The notes under the pieces are model-generated. The model was not told where the DNA came from. It worked only from the letters and a program-made list of their open reading frames with translations, and ran no database searches. This document shows, piece after piece, positions 17,123 through 26,631 of a stretch of 55,178 nt of DNA (its first letter is position 1; each line of letters starts with the position of its first letter). The translations under genes were made by a program, and so were the position numbers. This DNA comes from Botryobacter ruber (GTDB lineage: Bacteria; Bacteroidota; Bacteroidia; Cytophagales; Hymenobacteraceae), in NCBI RefSeq assembly GCF_003347595.2, contig NZ_QCZK02000046.1, positions 1 to 55,178 on the forward strand, written 5' to 3'.

Positions 17123-17722
17123 ATGTTTTTCAATTTCATGAAGAAGCACACCCTGCTGGTGCTTCTGCTTGGCCTTGGCCTCAGTTCCTGCGAATTAACT
17201 GCCAACCTGGATGAGCAGTTTGCAGTTTCTACTACTACCGAAAAAGGACTTTACCAGATTAAGGCGGGAGCACATTCCTCCAACAGCGGCATCAAAAAAG
17301 TAACGGCAGCTACCATGCGTTTCGAAGTTACCTTTGATAGCACTGCCATCTACCAGACCGTAAACCCGGATAACCAGGCTGATATAAACAAACTGTACGG
17401 CCTGTCGGACTGCAACTCGGAGCACCATACCAACAGCGCCCGGTTTGGCTGGCGGTGGTACAAGAACAGGCTGGAAATTCATGCCTATACCTACAAAAAC
17501 AAGAACCGCGAATCAAAGTTTATTGACCATATAGAACTGGGCAAGCCGTACATCTGCGAAATCAAATTTGAAGATGAAAAATATGTCTTCAGTGTGAACA
17601 AAAAAGAAGTAAAAATGCCCCGGAATTGTAACGGCATAGGAGAGGGTTACCAGCTTTACCCATACTTCGGAGGCGATGAAGTTGCCCCACATGACATCAA
17701 CATCAAAGTACGGGACCTGTAG
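17123..17722 (+). CDS. Hypothetical lipoprotein
   Basis: 199 residues. A lipoprotein signal peptide (hydrophobic LLVLLLGLGL, then LSSC) predicts lipidation at Cys23 or so. The ATG at 17138 (MKKHTLLV...) is an alternative start. The mature part contains paired strands (HIELGKPYICEIKFEDEKYVFSVNKKEVKM, positions about 140-170) and a C-terminal YPYFGGDEVAPHDINIKV, which resembles the concanavalin-like jelly rolls found in carbohydrate-binding proteins. Function is not known. The stop codon overlaps an R1 repeat. Confidence 0.7.
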   Translation: MFFNFMKKHTLLVLLLGLGLSSCELTANLDEQFAVSTTTEKGLYQIKAGAHSSNSGIKKVTAATMRFEVTFDSTAIYQTVNPDNQADINKLYGLSDCNSEHHTNSARFGWRWYKNRLEIHAYTYKNKNRESKFIDHIELGKPYICEIKFEDEKYVFSVNKKEVKMPRNCNGIGEGYQLYPYFGGDEVAPHDINIKVRDL

Positions 17723-17757
17723 CAGCGGCTGTGGTGACAGGAGCAGCAGAGTTTTAA
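17720..17757 (+). repeat. R1 repeat, copy 3
   Basis: AGCAGCGGCTGTGGTGACAG followed by GAGCAGCAGAGTTTTAA. It begins on the stop codon of the lipoprotein gene. A weaker, more diverged copy follows at about 17784-17823. Confidence 0.7.
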
Positions 17758-17832
17758 GTGTTAAAAAAGCTTTTTCCCAGCTGGTGAGGAGCAGCGGGAA
17801 TGGAGGCAGGTGCAGAACACAAGAAAAAACAG

Positions 17833-17864
17833 AAAAGCCGGCATCGGGAGCGATGCCGGCTTTT
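17833..17864 (-). terminator. Bidirectional terminator at groEL 3' end
   Basis: AAAGCCGGCATCG and CGATGCCGGCTTT form a strong stem with a 4-nt loop, flanked by an A-rich tract on one side and T4 on the other. It lies between the convergent lipoprotein and groEL genes. Confidence 0.85.
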
Positions 17865-17883
17865 CCTTTATAGCTGGGAATGA

Positions 17884-19518
<1,635 letters not shown>

Positions 19519-19560
19519 TTTATTTAATTCCAGTTAAGTTTTACTTACGAATTTGCTCTA

Positions 19561-19851
19561 TTAAAGAATTGCCAGGATATCAGACTCACGCATGATCAGG
19601 TAATCGCTGCCGTCGATAGAGATTTCGGTACCGGCATATTTTCCGTACAATACCTGGTCGCCAACTTTCAGCTGTGGCTTCATCAGGGCACCTTGCTCAG
19701 ACACTTTGCCTTCGCCAACGGCTACTACCTCACCACGTTGTGGTTTTTCTTTAGCAGTATCAGGAATAATGATACCAGACTTGGTTTTTTCTTCTGCTGC
19801 AGCAGGAGCTACAATCACTCTGTCTGCTAATGGTTTTATGCTGATTGACAT
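19561..19851 (-). CDS. groES: Co-chaperonin GroES (10 kDa)
   Basis: 96 residues, the normal GroES length. ADRVIVAPAAAEEKTKSGIIIPDTAKEKPQ contains the mobile loop that contacts GroEL, and VLYGKYAGTEISIDGSDYLIMRE is the conserved C-terminal strand region. It is the first gene of the groESL operon. No CIRCE-type inverted repeat is recognised upstream, so any HrcA control would be by another site. Confidence 0.98.
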   Translation of the reverse strand: MSISIKPLADRVIVAPAAAEEKTKSGIIIPDTAKEKPQRGEVVAVGEGKVSEQGALMKPQLKVGDQVLYGKYAGTEISIDGSDYLIMRESDILAIL

Positions 19852-20076
19852 AGTTTGTTATGTTGTTAAGTTTTTATGGTTGATAGTTAAGCTTTGAAAC
19901 CACAGGTGTAGTATCATTTCCTGTGCCAAGGTGGCGGCTCTGCCATTTTAAGCCAATTTTGCAGGTTTTCTGCTGCTGCTCCTGCCAAATTGTGCAAAAA
20001 CTGTCAGGGCAATGGAACTTTTTTGCTGCTACCTGACATACCGCGCGACAGAGAAGGTAACATGAGTACGCCAAAA

Positions 20077-20110
20077 CAGGAGCAGTGGCTGTGGTGGGAG
20101 GTGCAAATAA
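20077..20110 (+). repeat. R1 repeat, copy 4
   Basis: CAGGAGCAGTGGCTGTGGTG followed by GGAGGTGCAAATAAA. It immediately flanks the secG terminator hairpin. Confidence 0.65.
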
Positions 20111-20144
20111 AAAACCCGGTAGGTTTTACCAACCTACCGGGTTT
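20106..20144 (-). terminator. Terminator of the secG transcript
   Basis: AAACCCGGTAGGTT (20112-20125) pairs perfectly with AACCTACCGGGTTT (20131-20144). On the minus strand it is followed by T6-A-T3. It separates the miaB-to-secG gene run from groESL. Confidence 0.85.
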
Positions 20145-20166
20145 CCATTATATTATTGATAACCGC

Positions 20167-20550
20167 TTATTGAGCAGTATCGGATTCAATCATATCCGGA
20201 ATGTCAGCAGCATCCGGAATAGCGGCAGTTGTATCCGCAACGCCAGGAGCCATACCCGGGCCAGGAAGCTGCGACTGACGCGCACGCTCTTCGTTAATGC
20301 TGCGGGGAGCACCGGCAGAAGAACCTGCAGAAGACATCATGTGTGTGCCAAGGGTTAATACAACCAACGCGATAGCAAAGCCCCAGGTAAGTTTTTCAAG
20401 TAAATCGCCTGTGCGCTTAACACCCATCAACTGGCTGGTGCTTCCACCAAACTGGCTGGACAGGCCGCCGCCTTTCGGGTTCTGTGCAAGCACAACAAGA
20501 ATAAGCAGCACGCAGATAAAAATGATGATACTGATAATGGCGATATACAT
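20167..20550 (-). CDS. secG: Preprotein translocase subunit SecG
   Basis: 127 residues. Two transmembrane helices (about 3-22 and 55-75) enclose the conserved cytoplasmic VVLAQNPKGGGLSSQFGGS motif, which defines SecG. The C-terminal extension rich in Ala, Gly and Pro (about 75-127) is typical of Bacteroidota SecG. It is the accessory subunit of the SecYEG channel. Its start is one base from the stop of the upstream gene, so translation is probably coupled. Confidence 0.93.
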   Translation of the reverse strand: MYIAIISIIIFICVLLILVVLAQNPKGGGLSSQFGGSTSQLMGVKRTGDLLEKLTWGFAIALVVLTLGTHMMSSAGSSAGAPRSINEERARQSQLPGPGMAPGVADTTAAIPDAADIPDMIESDTAQ

Positions 20551-20551
20551 A

Positions 20552-21928
20552 TTAGTTTAAGTTTTGTAATTTTTCTATTTGTTCAGCAAAGTAAGCTTTT
20601 TTTTCGGGATATTTCAAAATCAGCTGCTCATATATTTTAACAGCTTTCTTCACTTTGCCCTGTTTCAGGAAAATGGAAGCTAAATTTTCGGAGGCCATGC
20701 CTTTGCGTATCCGCGTGCTTTTCAGCGACAAATCTTCCTGCGGCTCGGGCTTTAGCTTCAGGTTGGCCATCGTTTTCAGGCGCGGGTTGAGCTTGAGGAA
20801 CTGGTCGATAATGTCGAGCTGCGTGCTGAGGACATTGGTGGTGGGCTGAATGGCTTTTTCCAGTTCATGGGTTTTGCTGTACTCCAGGATGAGTTCCGGG
20901 TGAAAGCTTTGCGGTTTCTGCCGCGTATAGTCGTCTTTGAGCTGCAGCACTTCGCCCATGCGGCTGGAGCCCATCCAGTAGCCCAGGGCATCTTCAGCGT
21001 AAAGCCGGTCAATTTCGTCGGAGCTGTAGTTTACTTCCCCGAAAGGCTGCTCTTCCTGGTTTTCTGCTGATGTTGCAGCTGTTTCTGCAGCTGCTGCCGT
21101 GTCAGTGACTGTCATTTCGTCTTCCGGACTATCTTCCTGTTCAGCGGGAGAGGTTTCTGCTGGTGCCTCCTCAGCCTCTTCGCCAGCGCCGGCTTCGGTT
21201 TCGGCGGTATCGGGCGTGTCTTCGTTTGCATGCAGCAGTTCCGGGATAATGGGAGCCGGTGCTACGGTAGTTTTGTCAGGTTTAGCAATGAGCAGGTCGG
21301 TGGAGGAGGAGCTAAGGCTGTTGATGGTAAGCAACATAGCCAGCTCCGAGTAAACCGATTCTTCCGGTGCTTCCGCTGCGGTAGGTTCTGCTGTACCCTC
21401 TGTTGTTTCAGAACTTGCTGGTTCAGGCGTGGCAGGCGCAGGTTCAGCGGCTATTAGTTCTTCCTCGTTTTCGCCGGCCGTTTCTTCCGTTACTTGTTCT
21501 TCCTCCTGGTTCTCCGGACCGGATACAGGCTCGTTGGCAGGTTCGGGTGCTTCGGTGGGCTCCGGATTTTCTGCTGCTGCAGTCACCATTGCCTCTGCTG
21601 CTGTTTCCTGCTCCTGTGGCTCCTGGTTCTGCAGTAGCTCGGGTTCGTGCTGCTCTTCCTGCTCAGTTTCTTGATAAACAGGCACTGGCGGCGAAGGAAC
21701 GGCATAAATAATTTTTTTCAGCAGCTTCCGGTCGGTGGCGTAGGACGAGGCGCTGCGCAGGCGTTGCGAAGACAACATGCTTCCTTTGTCATAAGCAGAT
21801 TTGGCCAGCAGCAGGTGCGCGGTCTGGCAGTACGGGAATGCCGCAGCCACCTTTTCCAGTTCATCTGTTTGTTGGTCTGTTATGCCCGATACCTGTTGTA
21901 TCAGTTCAAGGAAAGCGGATTTATTCAT
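20552..21928 (-). CDS. Conserved hypothetical with acidic linker and C-terminal TPR-like region
   Basis: 458 residues in three parts. The N-terminal helical domain (1-80) reads MNKSAFLELIQQVSGITDQ, AFPYCQTAHLLLAKSAYDKG and LRSASSYATDRKLLKKIIY. A long linker of Glu, Pro, Ala and Thr (about 85-300) is highly acidic and low-complexity. The C-terminal helical region ends ASIFLKQGKVKKAVKIYEQLILKYPEKKAYFAEQIEKL, a TPR-like pair. No signal peptide, so probably cytosolic. It lies between lptE and secG in a tightly packed run. I do not know its function. Confidence 0.75.
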   Translation of the reverse strand: MNKSAFLELIQQVSGITDQQTDELEKVAAAFPYCQTAHLLLAKSAYDKGSMLSSQRLRSASSYATDRKLLKKIIYAVPSPPVPVYQETEQEEQHEPELLQNQEPQEQETAAEAMVTAAAENPEPTEAPEPANEPVSGPENQEEEQVTEETAGENEEELIAAEPAPATPEPASSETTEGTAEPTAAEAPEESVYSELAMLLTINSLSSSSTDLLIAKPDKTTVAPAPIIPELLHANEDTPDTAETEAGAGEEAEEAPAETSPAEQEDSPEDEMTVTDTAAAAETAATSAENQEEQPFGEVNYSSDEIDRLYAEDALGYWMGSSRMGEVLQLKDDYTRQKPQSFHPELILEYSKTHELEKAIQPTTNVLSTQLDIIDQFLKLNPRLKTMANLKLKPEPQEDLSLKSTRIRKGMASENLASIFLKQGKVKKAVKIYEQLILKYPEKKAYFAEQIEKLQNLN

Positions 21929-21951
21929 AATTTATTTACTGTTGGCAGCTG

Positions 21952-22479
21952 CTACCAGTTCGCCAATGATTTGTTTAAAACTTCGGTTACCAGCCGGTCG
22001 GTCATTTCTTCAATAGCAGAAGGCGGAATCTGGGTGATGTCCACGTTTGCGGCAAAGTCCTGCGAAATGCTAAACAGCTGGTCGAAATTTTCCTCCGAGT
22101 TTTTAGTGTTGGTATAACGCACCTGTACGCCCAGCGTCAGGCGGTTGAGGCTGGCCTGGTCGAACTGGTCTGTCCGCTGCACCGCTGCCGGCGTAAGCGA
22201 AAAGGTAACAATGTTTCCTTCAAACTGGAGATCGCCCTCCCGCTGAATGATGGTCAGGTTGGTATTGCGCTGGAAGGTTTGTTTAAAGCCATTGGTTACC
22301 AGCTGTGTCAGGTTGGCAGGACCCTCGCCCGAACTGTTTTCGATGTTCTGGATGGAGATCGTTTTAATATCGGGATCTACGGTAATGCCGGTAAAAGAAT
22401 AAATGCCGCAACCGCTGCAAAACAGTAGCAGGAAAAGCAGGCAATGGCTGATCAAAACGAGTTTACTCTTCAATATCAT
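21952..22479 (-). CDS. lptE: LptE family LPS-assembly lipoprotein
   Basis: 175 residues. The signal peptide ends in LLFCSGC, a lipobox giving a lipidated Cys at about residue 24. YSFTGITVDPDIKTISIQNIEN and LTQLVTNGFKQTFQRNTNL match the Bacteroidota LptE family. LptE plugs the LptD barrel that inserts lipopolysaccharide in the outer membrane. Its start overlaps the end of the sigma-54 activator gene by 17 nt, indicating translational coupling. Confidence 0.9.
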   Translation of the reverse strand: MILKSKLVLISHCLLFLLLFCSGCGIYSFTGITVDPDIKTISIQNIENSSGEGPANLTQLVTNGFKQTFQRNTNLTIIQREGDLQFEGNIVTFSLTPAAVQRTDQFDQASLNRLTLGVQVRYTNTKNSEENFDQLFSISQDFAANVDITQIPPSAIEEMTDRLVTEVLNKSLANW

Positions 22480-23731
22480 ACTGCTTCAGTTTACGGTATA
22501 AAGTCCGCTCCGATATTCCCAGGTCGAGGGCGGCATATTTACGTTTGTTGTTATGCTTTTTCAGCGCTTTCAGGATCAGCTCCTTTTCCTTATCCTCCAG
22601 CGACAGGCTCTCTTCCTCGGTTTCGTGCGGAATATCTTCCACTTCCTTGTGATTATCGTAGTCATCGTGCTGCGGGTGCTTTACCGGGAGCAGGTAACCT
22701 TCTGCTTTTTCCGGCTGGTAGCTGCGGCCTGCGTAGTGGTGCTCGATGTTTTCGAACAGGTGGCTGTGCTCTTTCAGCAGTTCGCCTTCCTGGTGGTCAT
22801 GTGTAAGCAACTCAAAAACCAGCTTTTTAAGTTCCGACATGTCGCGCCGCATGTCAAAAAGCACCTTGTAGAGCAGGTCCCGCTCCGAAAATTTCTGATC
22901 GGCACCTTTTTCGGTACTCAACAACATGGGCAGGTTGCTTTGTCCCTGTGGCAGGTAGTGGCGCAGTTTGTCGGCGTCTATTTCCCGCTCGTACTCCAGC
23001 ACCGAGATTTGCTCCACAATATTTTTGAGCTGCCGGATGTTACCCGGAAACCGGAACTTCATCAGCTCCTGGATAGCGTCCGGCGTCAGGCTGATGGGCT
23101 TTACTTTGTATTTGTCGGAAAAGTCGCTTGCAAATTTACGGAACAGCAGGTAAATATCATTGCCCCGGTCGCGCAATGGCGGCACTGCAATCGGTACGGT
23201 GTTCAGGCGGTAATATAAATCTTCGCGGAAAGCGCCTTTTTCTACCGCACCCAACAGGTTTACGTTGGTGGCGGCCACTACGCGCACGTCGGTTTTCTGC
23301 ACTTTGGATGATCCGACCTTAATAAATTCGCCGTTTTCCAGCACCCGCAGCAGGCGTGCCTGGGTGCCCAGCGGCATTTCACCAATCTCATCCAGGAAAA
23401 TCGTGCCGCCGTCCGTTACTTCAAAATAACCTTTGCGCGCTTCCTGCGCACCGGTAAAAGAGCCTTTTTCGTGCCCGAAAAGCTCCGAGTCGATGGTGCC
23501 TTCGGGAATGGCGCCACAGTTAATCGCAATAAACTGCCCGTGCTTCCGGGGGCTCAGGCTATGGATAATTTTGGAAAAAGATTCTTTGCCGCTTCCGCTT
23601 TCACCGGTAATCAGCACGGTCATGTCGGTCGGCGCCACTTGCGCAGCCACCTGTACGGCATGGTTCAGCAGGGGCGAATTACCAATGATCCCGAATCGCT
23701 GCTTTATACTTTGAATATCTATATGCTGCAT
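22463..23731 (-). CDS. Sigma-54-dependent transcriptional activator (AAA+ and Fis-type HTH)
   Basis: 422 residues. The AAA+ domain begins almost at the N-terminus: Walker A GESGSGKE (43-50), the sigma-54 contact loop GSFTGA (90-95, the first residue of the loop motif being S instead of A) and Walker B GTIFLDEI (109-116). A Fis-type helix-turn-helix closes the protein (KRKYAALDLGISERTLYRKL). There is no N-terminal receiver or GAF sensing domain, so its input signal is unclear. A linker of about 120 residues separates the AAA+ domain from the HTH. The gene follows miaB and overlaps lptE. Confidence 0.92.
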   Translation of the reverse strand: MQHIDIQSIKQRFGIIGNSPLLNHAVQVAAQVAPTDMTVLITGESGSGKESFSKIIHSLSPRKHGQFIAINCGAIPEGTIDSELFGHEKGSFTGAQEARKGYFEVTDGGTIFLDEIGEMPLGTQARLLRVLENGEFIKVGSSKVQKTDVRVVAATNVNLLGAVEKGAFREDLYYRLNTVPIAVPPLRDRGNDIYLLFRKFASDFSDKYKVKPISLTPDAIQELMKFRFPGNIRQLKNIVEQISVLEYEREIDADKLRHYLPQGQSNLPMLLSTEKGADQKFSERDLLYKVLFDMRRDMSELKKLVFELLTHDHQEGELLKEHSHLFENIEHHYAGRSYQPEKAEGYLLPVKHPQHDDYDNHKEVEDIPHETEEESLSLEDKEKELILKALKKHNNKRKYAALDLGISERTLYRKLKQYDIEE

Positions 23732-23862
23732 TTAGTTAATGTGCTAATTATTTAATGTGCTGGTTTTAAATGTGCTAATTCTTTAATGTGCTACTGTGTT
23801 GATTAAAAGAATTATACTATTCCCCTCATTAACACATTAGCACATTATAAAATGAGCACATT
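23732..23862. repeat. TTAATGTGCTAAT-type repeat cluster
   Basis: Direct copies of TTAATGTGCTAAT/G and inverted copies (CATTAACACATTAGCACATT) fill the miaB to sigma-54-activator spacer. They start on the miaB stop codon. Related units recur at 25360-25450, upstream of miaB. Confidence 0.75.
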
Positions 23863-25294
23863 AACAAGCTTCCCCGAACAAAGTGCCTACGCTGCAGTCG
23901 TTTACCAGCACGTTTACATAATCCCCTTTTTTGTAATGCATTTTAGGGAAGATCACTACTTTGTTCTGGTCGTTGCGGCCGCTCAGGAAGTCTTTTGATT
24001 TCTTGGAGAAGTTCTCTACCAGCACTTTGTGCACTTTGCCTACATCGCGTTTGTTGCGGAGCAGCGACAGCTCGCGCTGCTTATTGATGACCTCTTCCAG
24101 CCTGCGCTTCTTCGTTTCCAGTGGAATATCGTCTTCCAGCTTCCGGGCGGCCAGTGTGCCGGGACGCTCGGAATAGAAGAACATATAGGAGTAGTCGAAT
24201 TGTACATAGTCCATCAGCGACAGCGTGTCCTGGTGCTCTTCTTCGGTTTCGGTGCAGAAGCCGGAGATCATATCGCTGGAAATGCCACAGTCTTCTCCCA
24301 GGATGGCACGGATGGCGTCTACACGGTTCAGGTACCACGCCCGATCGTAGGTGCGGTTCATGAGTTCCAGCACCCGCGAATTACCGCTTTGGGCCGGCAG
24401 GTGGATGTATTTGCAGATGTTGTCGTACTTTTTAATCGTGTACAACACTTCATCGGTGATGTCTTTGGGGTGCGAGGTAGAGAAGCGAACCCGCAGATAA
24501 GGGTTTACCAGCGCCACCCTTTCCAGCAGCTGCGCAAAATTCACAGTTTCTGTTCCGTCTTCCGATGCCCATTTATAGGAATCCACATTCTGGCCCAGCA
24601 GGGTCACTTCTTTGTAGCCTTGTTTCACCAGTTCCTGCGCTTCCTGCAAAATAGAGTGGGCATCGCGGCTACGTTCGCGTCCACGGGTAAAAGGCACCAC
24701 GCAAAACGAGCACATGTTGTCGCAGCCCCGCATGATGGAGATAAAGGCAGAAACACCGTTGCTGTTCAACCGGATGGGGTTGATGTTGGCATAGGTTTCC
24801 TCGCGCGACAGCAGTACGTTCACCGCCTTCTGGCCGCCATCTACTTCGTTCAGCAGGTTTGGCAGGTCGCGGTAAGCATCCGGACCCACTACCAGGTCCA
24901 CGATCTTCTCTTCTTCCAGCAGCGATTTTTTCAGGCGCTCGGCCATACAGCCCAGCACCCCCACAATCAGACCCGGTTTTTTGCGCTTAAAGTAATTGAT
25001 CTGGCCCAGGCGGTTACGCACTGTTTGTTCCGCTTTCTCGCGGATGGAGCAGGTATTCAGCAACACCAGGTCAGCTTGTTCAATTTCGGAAGTGGTATCG
25101 AAACCTTCTTTGAAGAGGATAGAAGATACGATCTCACTGTCGGAGAAGTTCATGGCGCAACCGTAGCTCTCGATGTACAGTTTGCGTGTTTTTCCGGTAT
25201 TTGTCTCCTTGGTTACCTGGGTTTCGCAGGCAGCTGCGGCTTCTTCAGGCGTACGGTTATCTATAAAATTTAAATCCTTAACTAATGCGTCCAT
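23861..25294 (-). CDS. miaB: tRNA-2-methylthio-N6-dimethylallyladenosine synthase
   Basis: 477 residues. The N-terminal MTTase domain has cysteines C46, C82 and C116 for one 4Fe-4S cluster. The radical-SAM cluster C191-x3-C195-x2-C198 lies in RGCDNMCSFCVVPFTRGRE, and a C-terminal TRAM domain covers about 410-470. It methylthiolates i6A37 to ms2i6A37 in tRNAs reading UNN codons. miaE, which hydroxylates that product, lies in this window at 34773. miaA is not present. Confidence 0.97.
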   Translation of the reverse strand: MDALVKDLNFIDNRTPEEAAAACETQVTKETNTGKTRKLYIESYGCAMNFSDSEIVSSILFKEGFDTTSEIEQADLVLLNTCSIREKAEQTVRNRLGQINYFKRKKPGLIVGVLGCMAERLKKSLLEEEKIVDLVVGPDAYRDLPNLLNEVDGGQKAVNVLLSREETYANINPIRLNSNGVSAFISIMRGCDNMCSFCVVPFTRGRERSRDAHSILQEAQELVKQGYKEVTLLGQNVDSYKWASEDGTETVNFAQLLERVALVNPYLRVRFSTSHPKDITDEVLYTIKKYDNICKYIHLPAQSGNSRVLELMNRTYDRAWYLNRVDAIRAILGEDCGISSDMISGFCTETEEEHQDTLSLMDYVQFDYSYMFFYSERPGTLAARKLEDDIPLETKKRRLEEVINKQRELSLLRNKRDVGKVHKVLVENFSKKSKDFLSGRNDQNKVVIFPKMHYKKGDYVNVLVNDCSVGTLFGEAC

Positions 25295-25359
25295 GCTGTT
25301 ACTATTAGGGATGCAAATATACTACATTTTTGCTTAAAAGTGTGACAGAATGGCAGGTA

Positions 25360-25450
25360 CTTTATTAATGTGCTGATGTGTTAATGAGGGTAATGTGCTA
25401 ATGTGGGTACTGGGTTTATGGATTGATGTGTTAACGGGCACATACAAGTA
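25360..25450. repeat. TTAATGTGCTAAT-type repeat cluster, second site
   Basis: TTTATTAATGTGCTGATGTG, GTAATGTGCTAATGTGG and GATGTGTTAACGGGCACAT units lie between miaB and the acyltransferase gene. They resemble the cluster at 23732-23862. Confidence 0.6.
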
Positions 25451-25483
25451 ACATTCATAGAGGATTAGCCGAAAAGGCAAAGG

Positions 25484-26587
25484 TTAATTTGTGATTCTTG
25501 CCGTTTTCATATCTGATAGATAATCTTGATATTTTTTCCTGATATACCTATTGGCCGGTACTTCGATGATTTTATAAGAAAAAAAACTGGCCATAAGAAC
25601 AACTGTGAATATGCAACACGTAAGCAAGTAGTCATTTGCTATGAGCTGGAGTTTACGGTTTATAAAGAGCATGTACCGCATTACTAAGATGTGAAGCAGG
25701 TAAAAGCCATAGCTTCGTTCTCCCAAAACATATAGAAGCTTTACTGACAACAGCTGTGACAGGTATCCTTTCTGATAGGCAAAGGCCATAAGCAGGAGGG
25801 TAATAGGTAGCCAGTAATAACTTGCGTAACGGTAGCCTTGGGGGATGAACGAATGGAAAGCAAAAAAGAGTAAAAATAGAGTTACTGCCAGAGTCTCCAG
25901 TAAAGTTGCGGTTCGTTTTGACTTAAAAAACTTATCAAAAATCCCCTTATCATAGAGCTCAAAAATTAGTATACCGATCAGGAAGTCCGCTAATCTGAAA
26001 AGGGGATTGATATAAAAAAACCGATGTTCTAAAGCTGGAGGAAATACATATGTTCCGAGCGGAATAAGCAAAATAAATAGGATGCAAACTGCGAAATTTA
26101 TTTTTTTCCTGTACAGGGCTAGTATAATCCACGGAAACATCAGGTAAAAAAACAGTTCACAAGAGATACTCCAGGAAGGGGCGTTAAATGAAAAAAAGTA
26201 ATCGGATACCGGTATAAAGCTTTGCACCAGAAATAAATTACTGAAAAACTTTAGAAGCCAGGATGGAGGCGCTGTACTAATTTCTGGTACAGTAAGAGGA
26301 ATTGCGACTAAGAGCATCACGAAATGCAGAGGATAGATGCGGGCTGCTCTAGCTACCCAGAATTCCTTAATAGAAACACTACCTTGGATAATTCTTTCCC
26401 TATAGGTTAAGGAAAGAACAAATCCGCTCAACATGAAAAAAAAGCTTACCCCTACATATCCTTCTGCGAAAACAAGTTTATTTACTTTTTGAAACCAGGC
26501 ATCGTCAGACCTAATATAATCCAGATGGCTTGCAAAAACCATTAATGCGAAAATAAATCTTAAAGAAGTTAAGGGCTTTATCATCAT
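25484..26587 (-). CDS. Acyltransferase 3 family protein (OafA/YrhL-like)
   Basis: 367 residues with about 10 transmembrane segments. The N-terminal LTSLRFIFALMVFASHLDYI includes the family's arginine and catalytic-type His (RxxFAxxVxxxH), and VGVSFFFMLSGFVLSLTYR is the second conserved block. Such proteins O-acetylate or acylate cell-surface glycans, shuttling acyl groups across the inner membrane. The gene is isolated from polysaccharide operons, so the substrate is unknown. Confidence 0.9.
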   Translation of the reverse strand: MMIKPLTSLRFIFALMVFASHLDYIRSDDAWFQKVNKLVFAEGYVGVSFFFMLSGFVLSLTYRERIIQGSVSIKEFWVARAARIYPLHFVMLLVAIPLTVPEISTAPPSWLLKFFSNLFLVQSFIPVSDYFFSFNAPSWSISCELFFYLMFPWIILALYRKKINFAVCILFILLIPLGTYVFPPALEHRFFYINPLFRLADFLIGILIFELYDKGIFDKFFKSKRTATLLETLAVTLFLLFFAFHSFIPQGYRYASYYWLPITLLLMAFAYQKGYLSQLLSVKLLYVLGERSYGFYLLHILVMRYMLFINRKLQLIANDYLLTCCIFTVVLMASFFSYKIIEVPANRYIRKKYQDYLSDMKTARITN

Positions 26588-26631
26588 ACAAGCGCACCAG
26601 GTTTATTTTTCGTTTGCAGCAGCTTTTGGGG

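Larger units (their letters stand above)
19852..20166. other. Intergenic region upstream of groES
   Basis: 315 nt between the groES start and the secG stop. It holds the secG terminator, an R1 repeat, and a stretch at about 19985-20015 with TTTTTGCACAATTTGGCAGG on the minus strand, which may belong to the groES promoter. No CIRCE element is recognised. No gene is seen. Confidence 0.5.

Noticed and set aside
19852..20076. CIRCE element controlling groESL
   Set aside because: The TTAGCACTC-N9-GAGTGCTAA inverted repeat is not present upstream of groES.
24029..25273. Plus-strand open frame of 414 codons opposite miaB
   Set aside because: It is antisense to a clear radical-SAM gene; the amino-acid composition is unlike a real protein.
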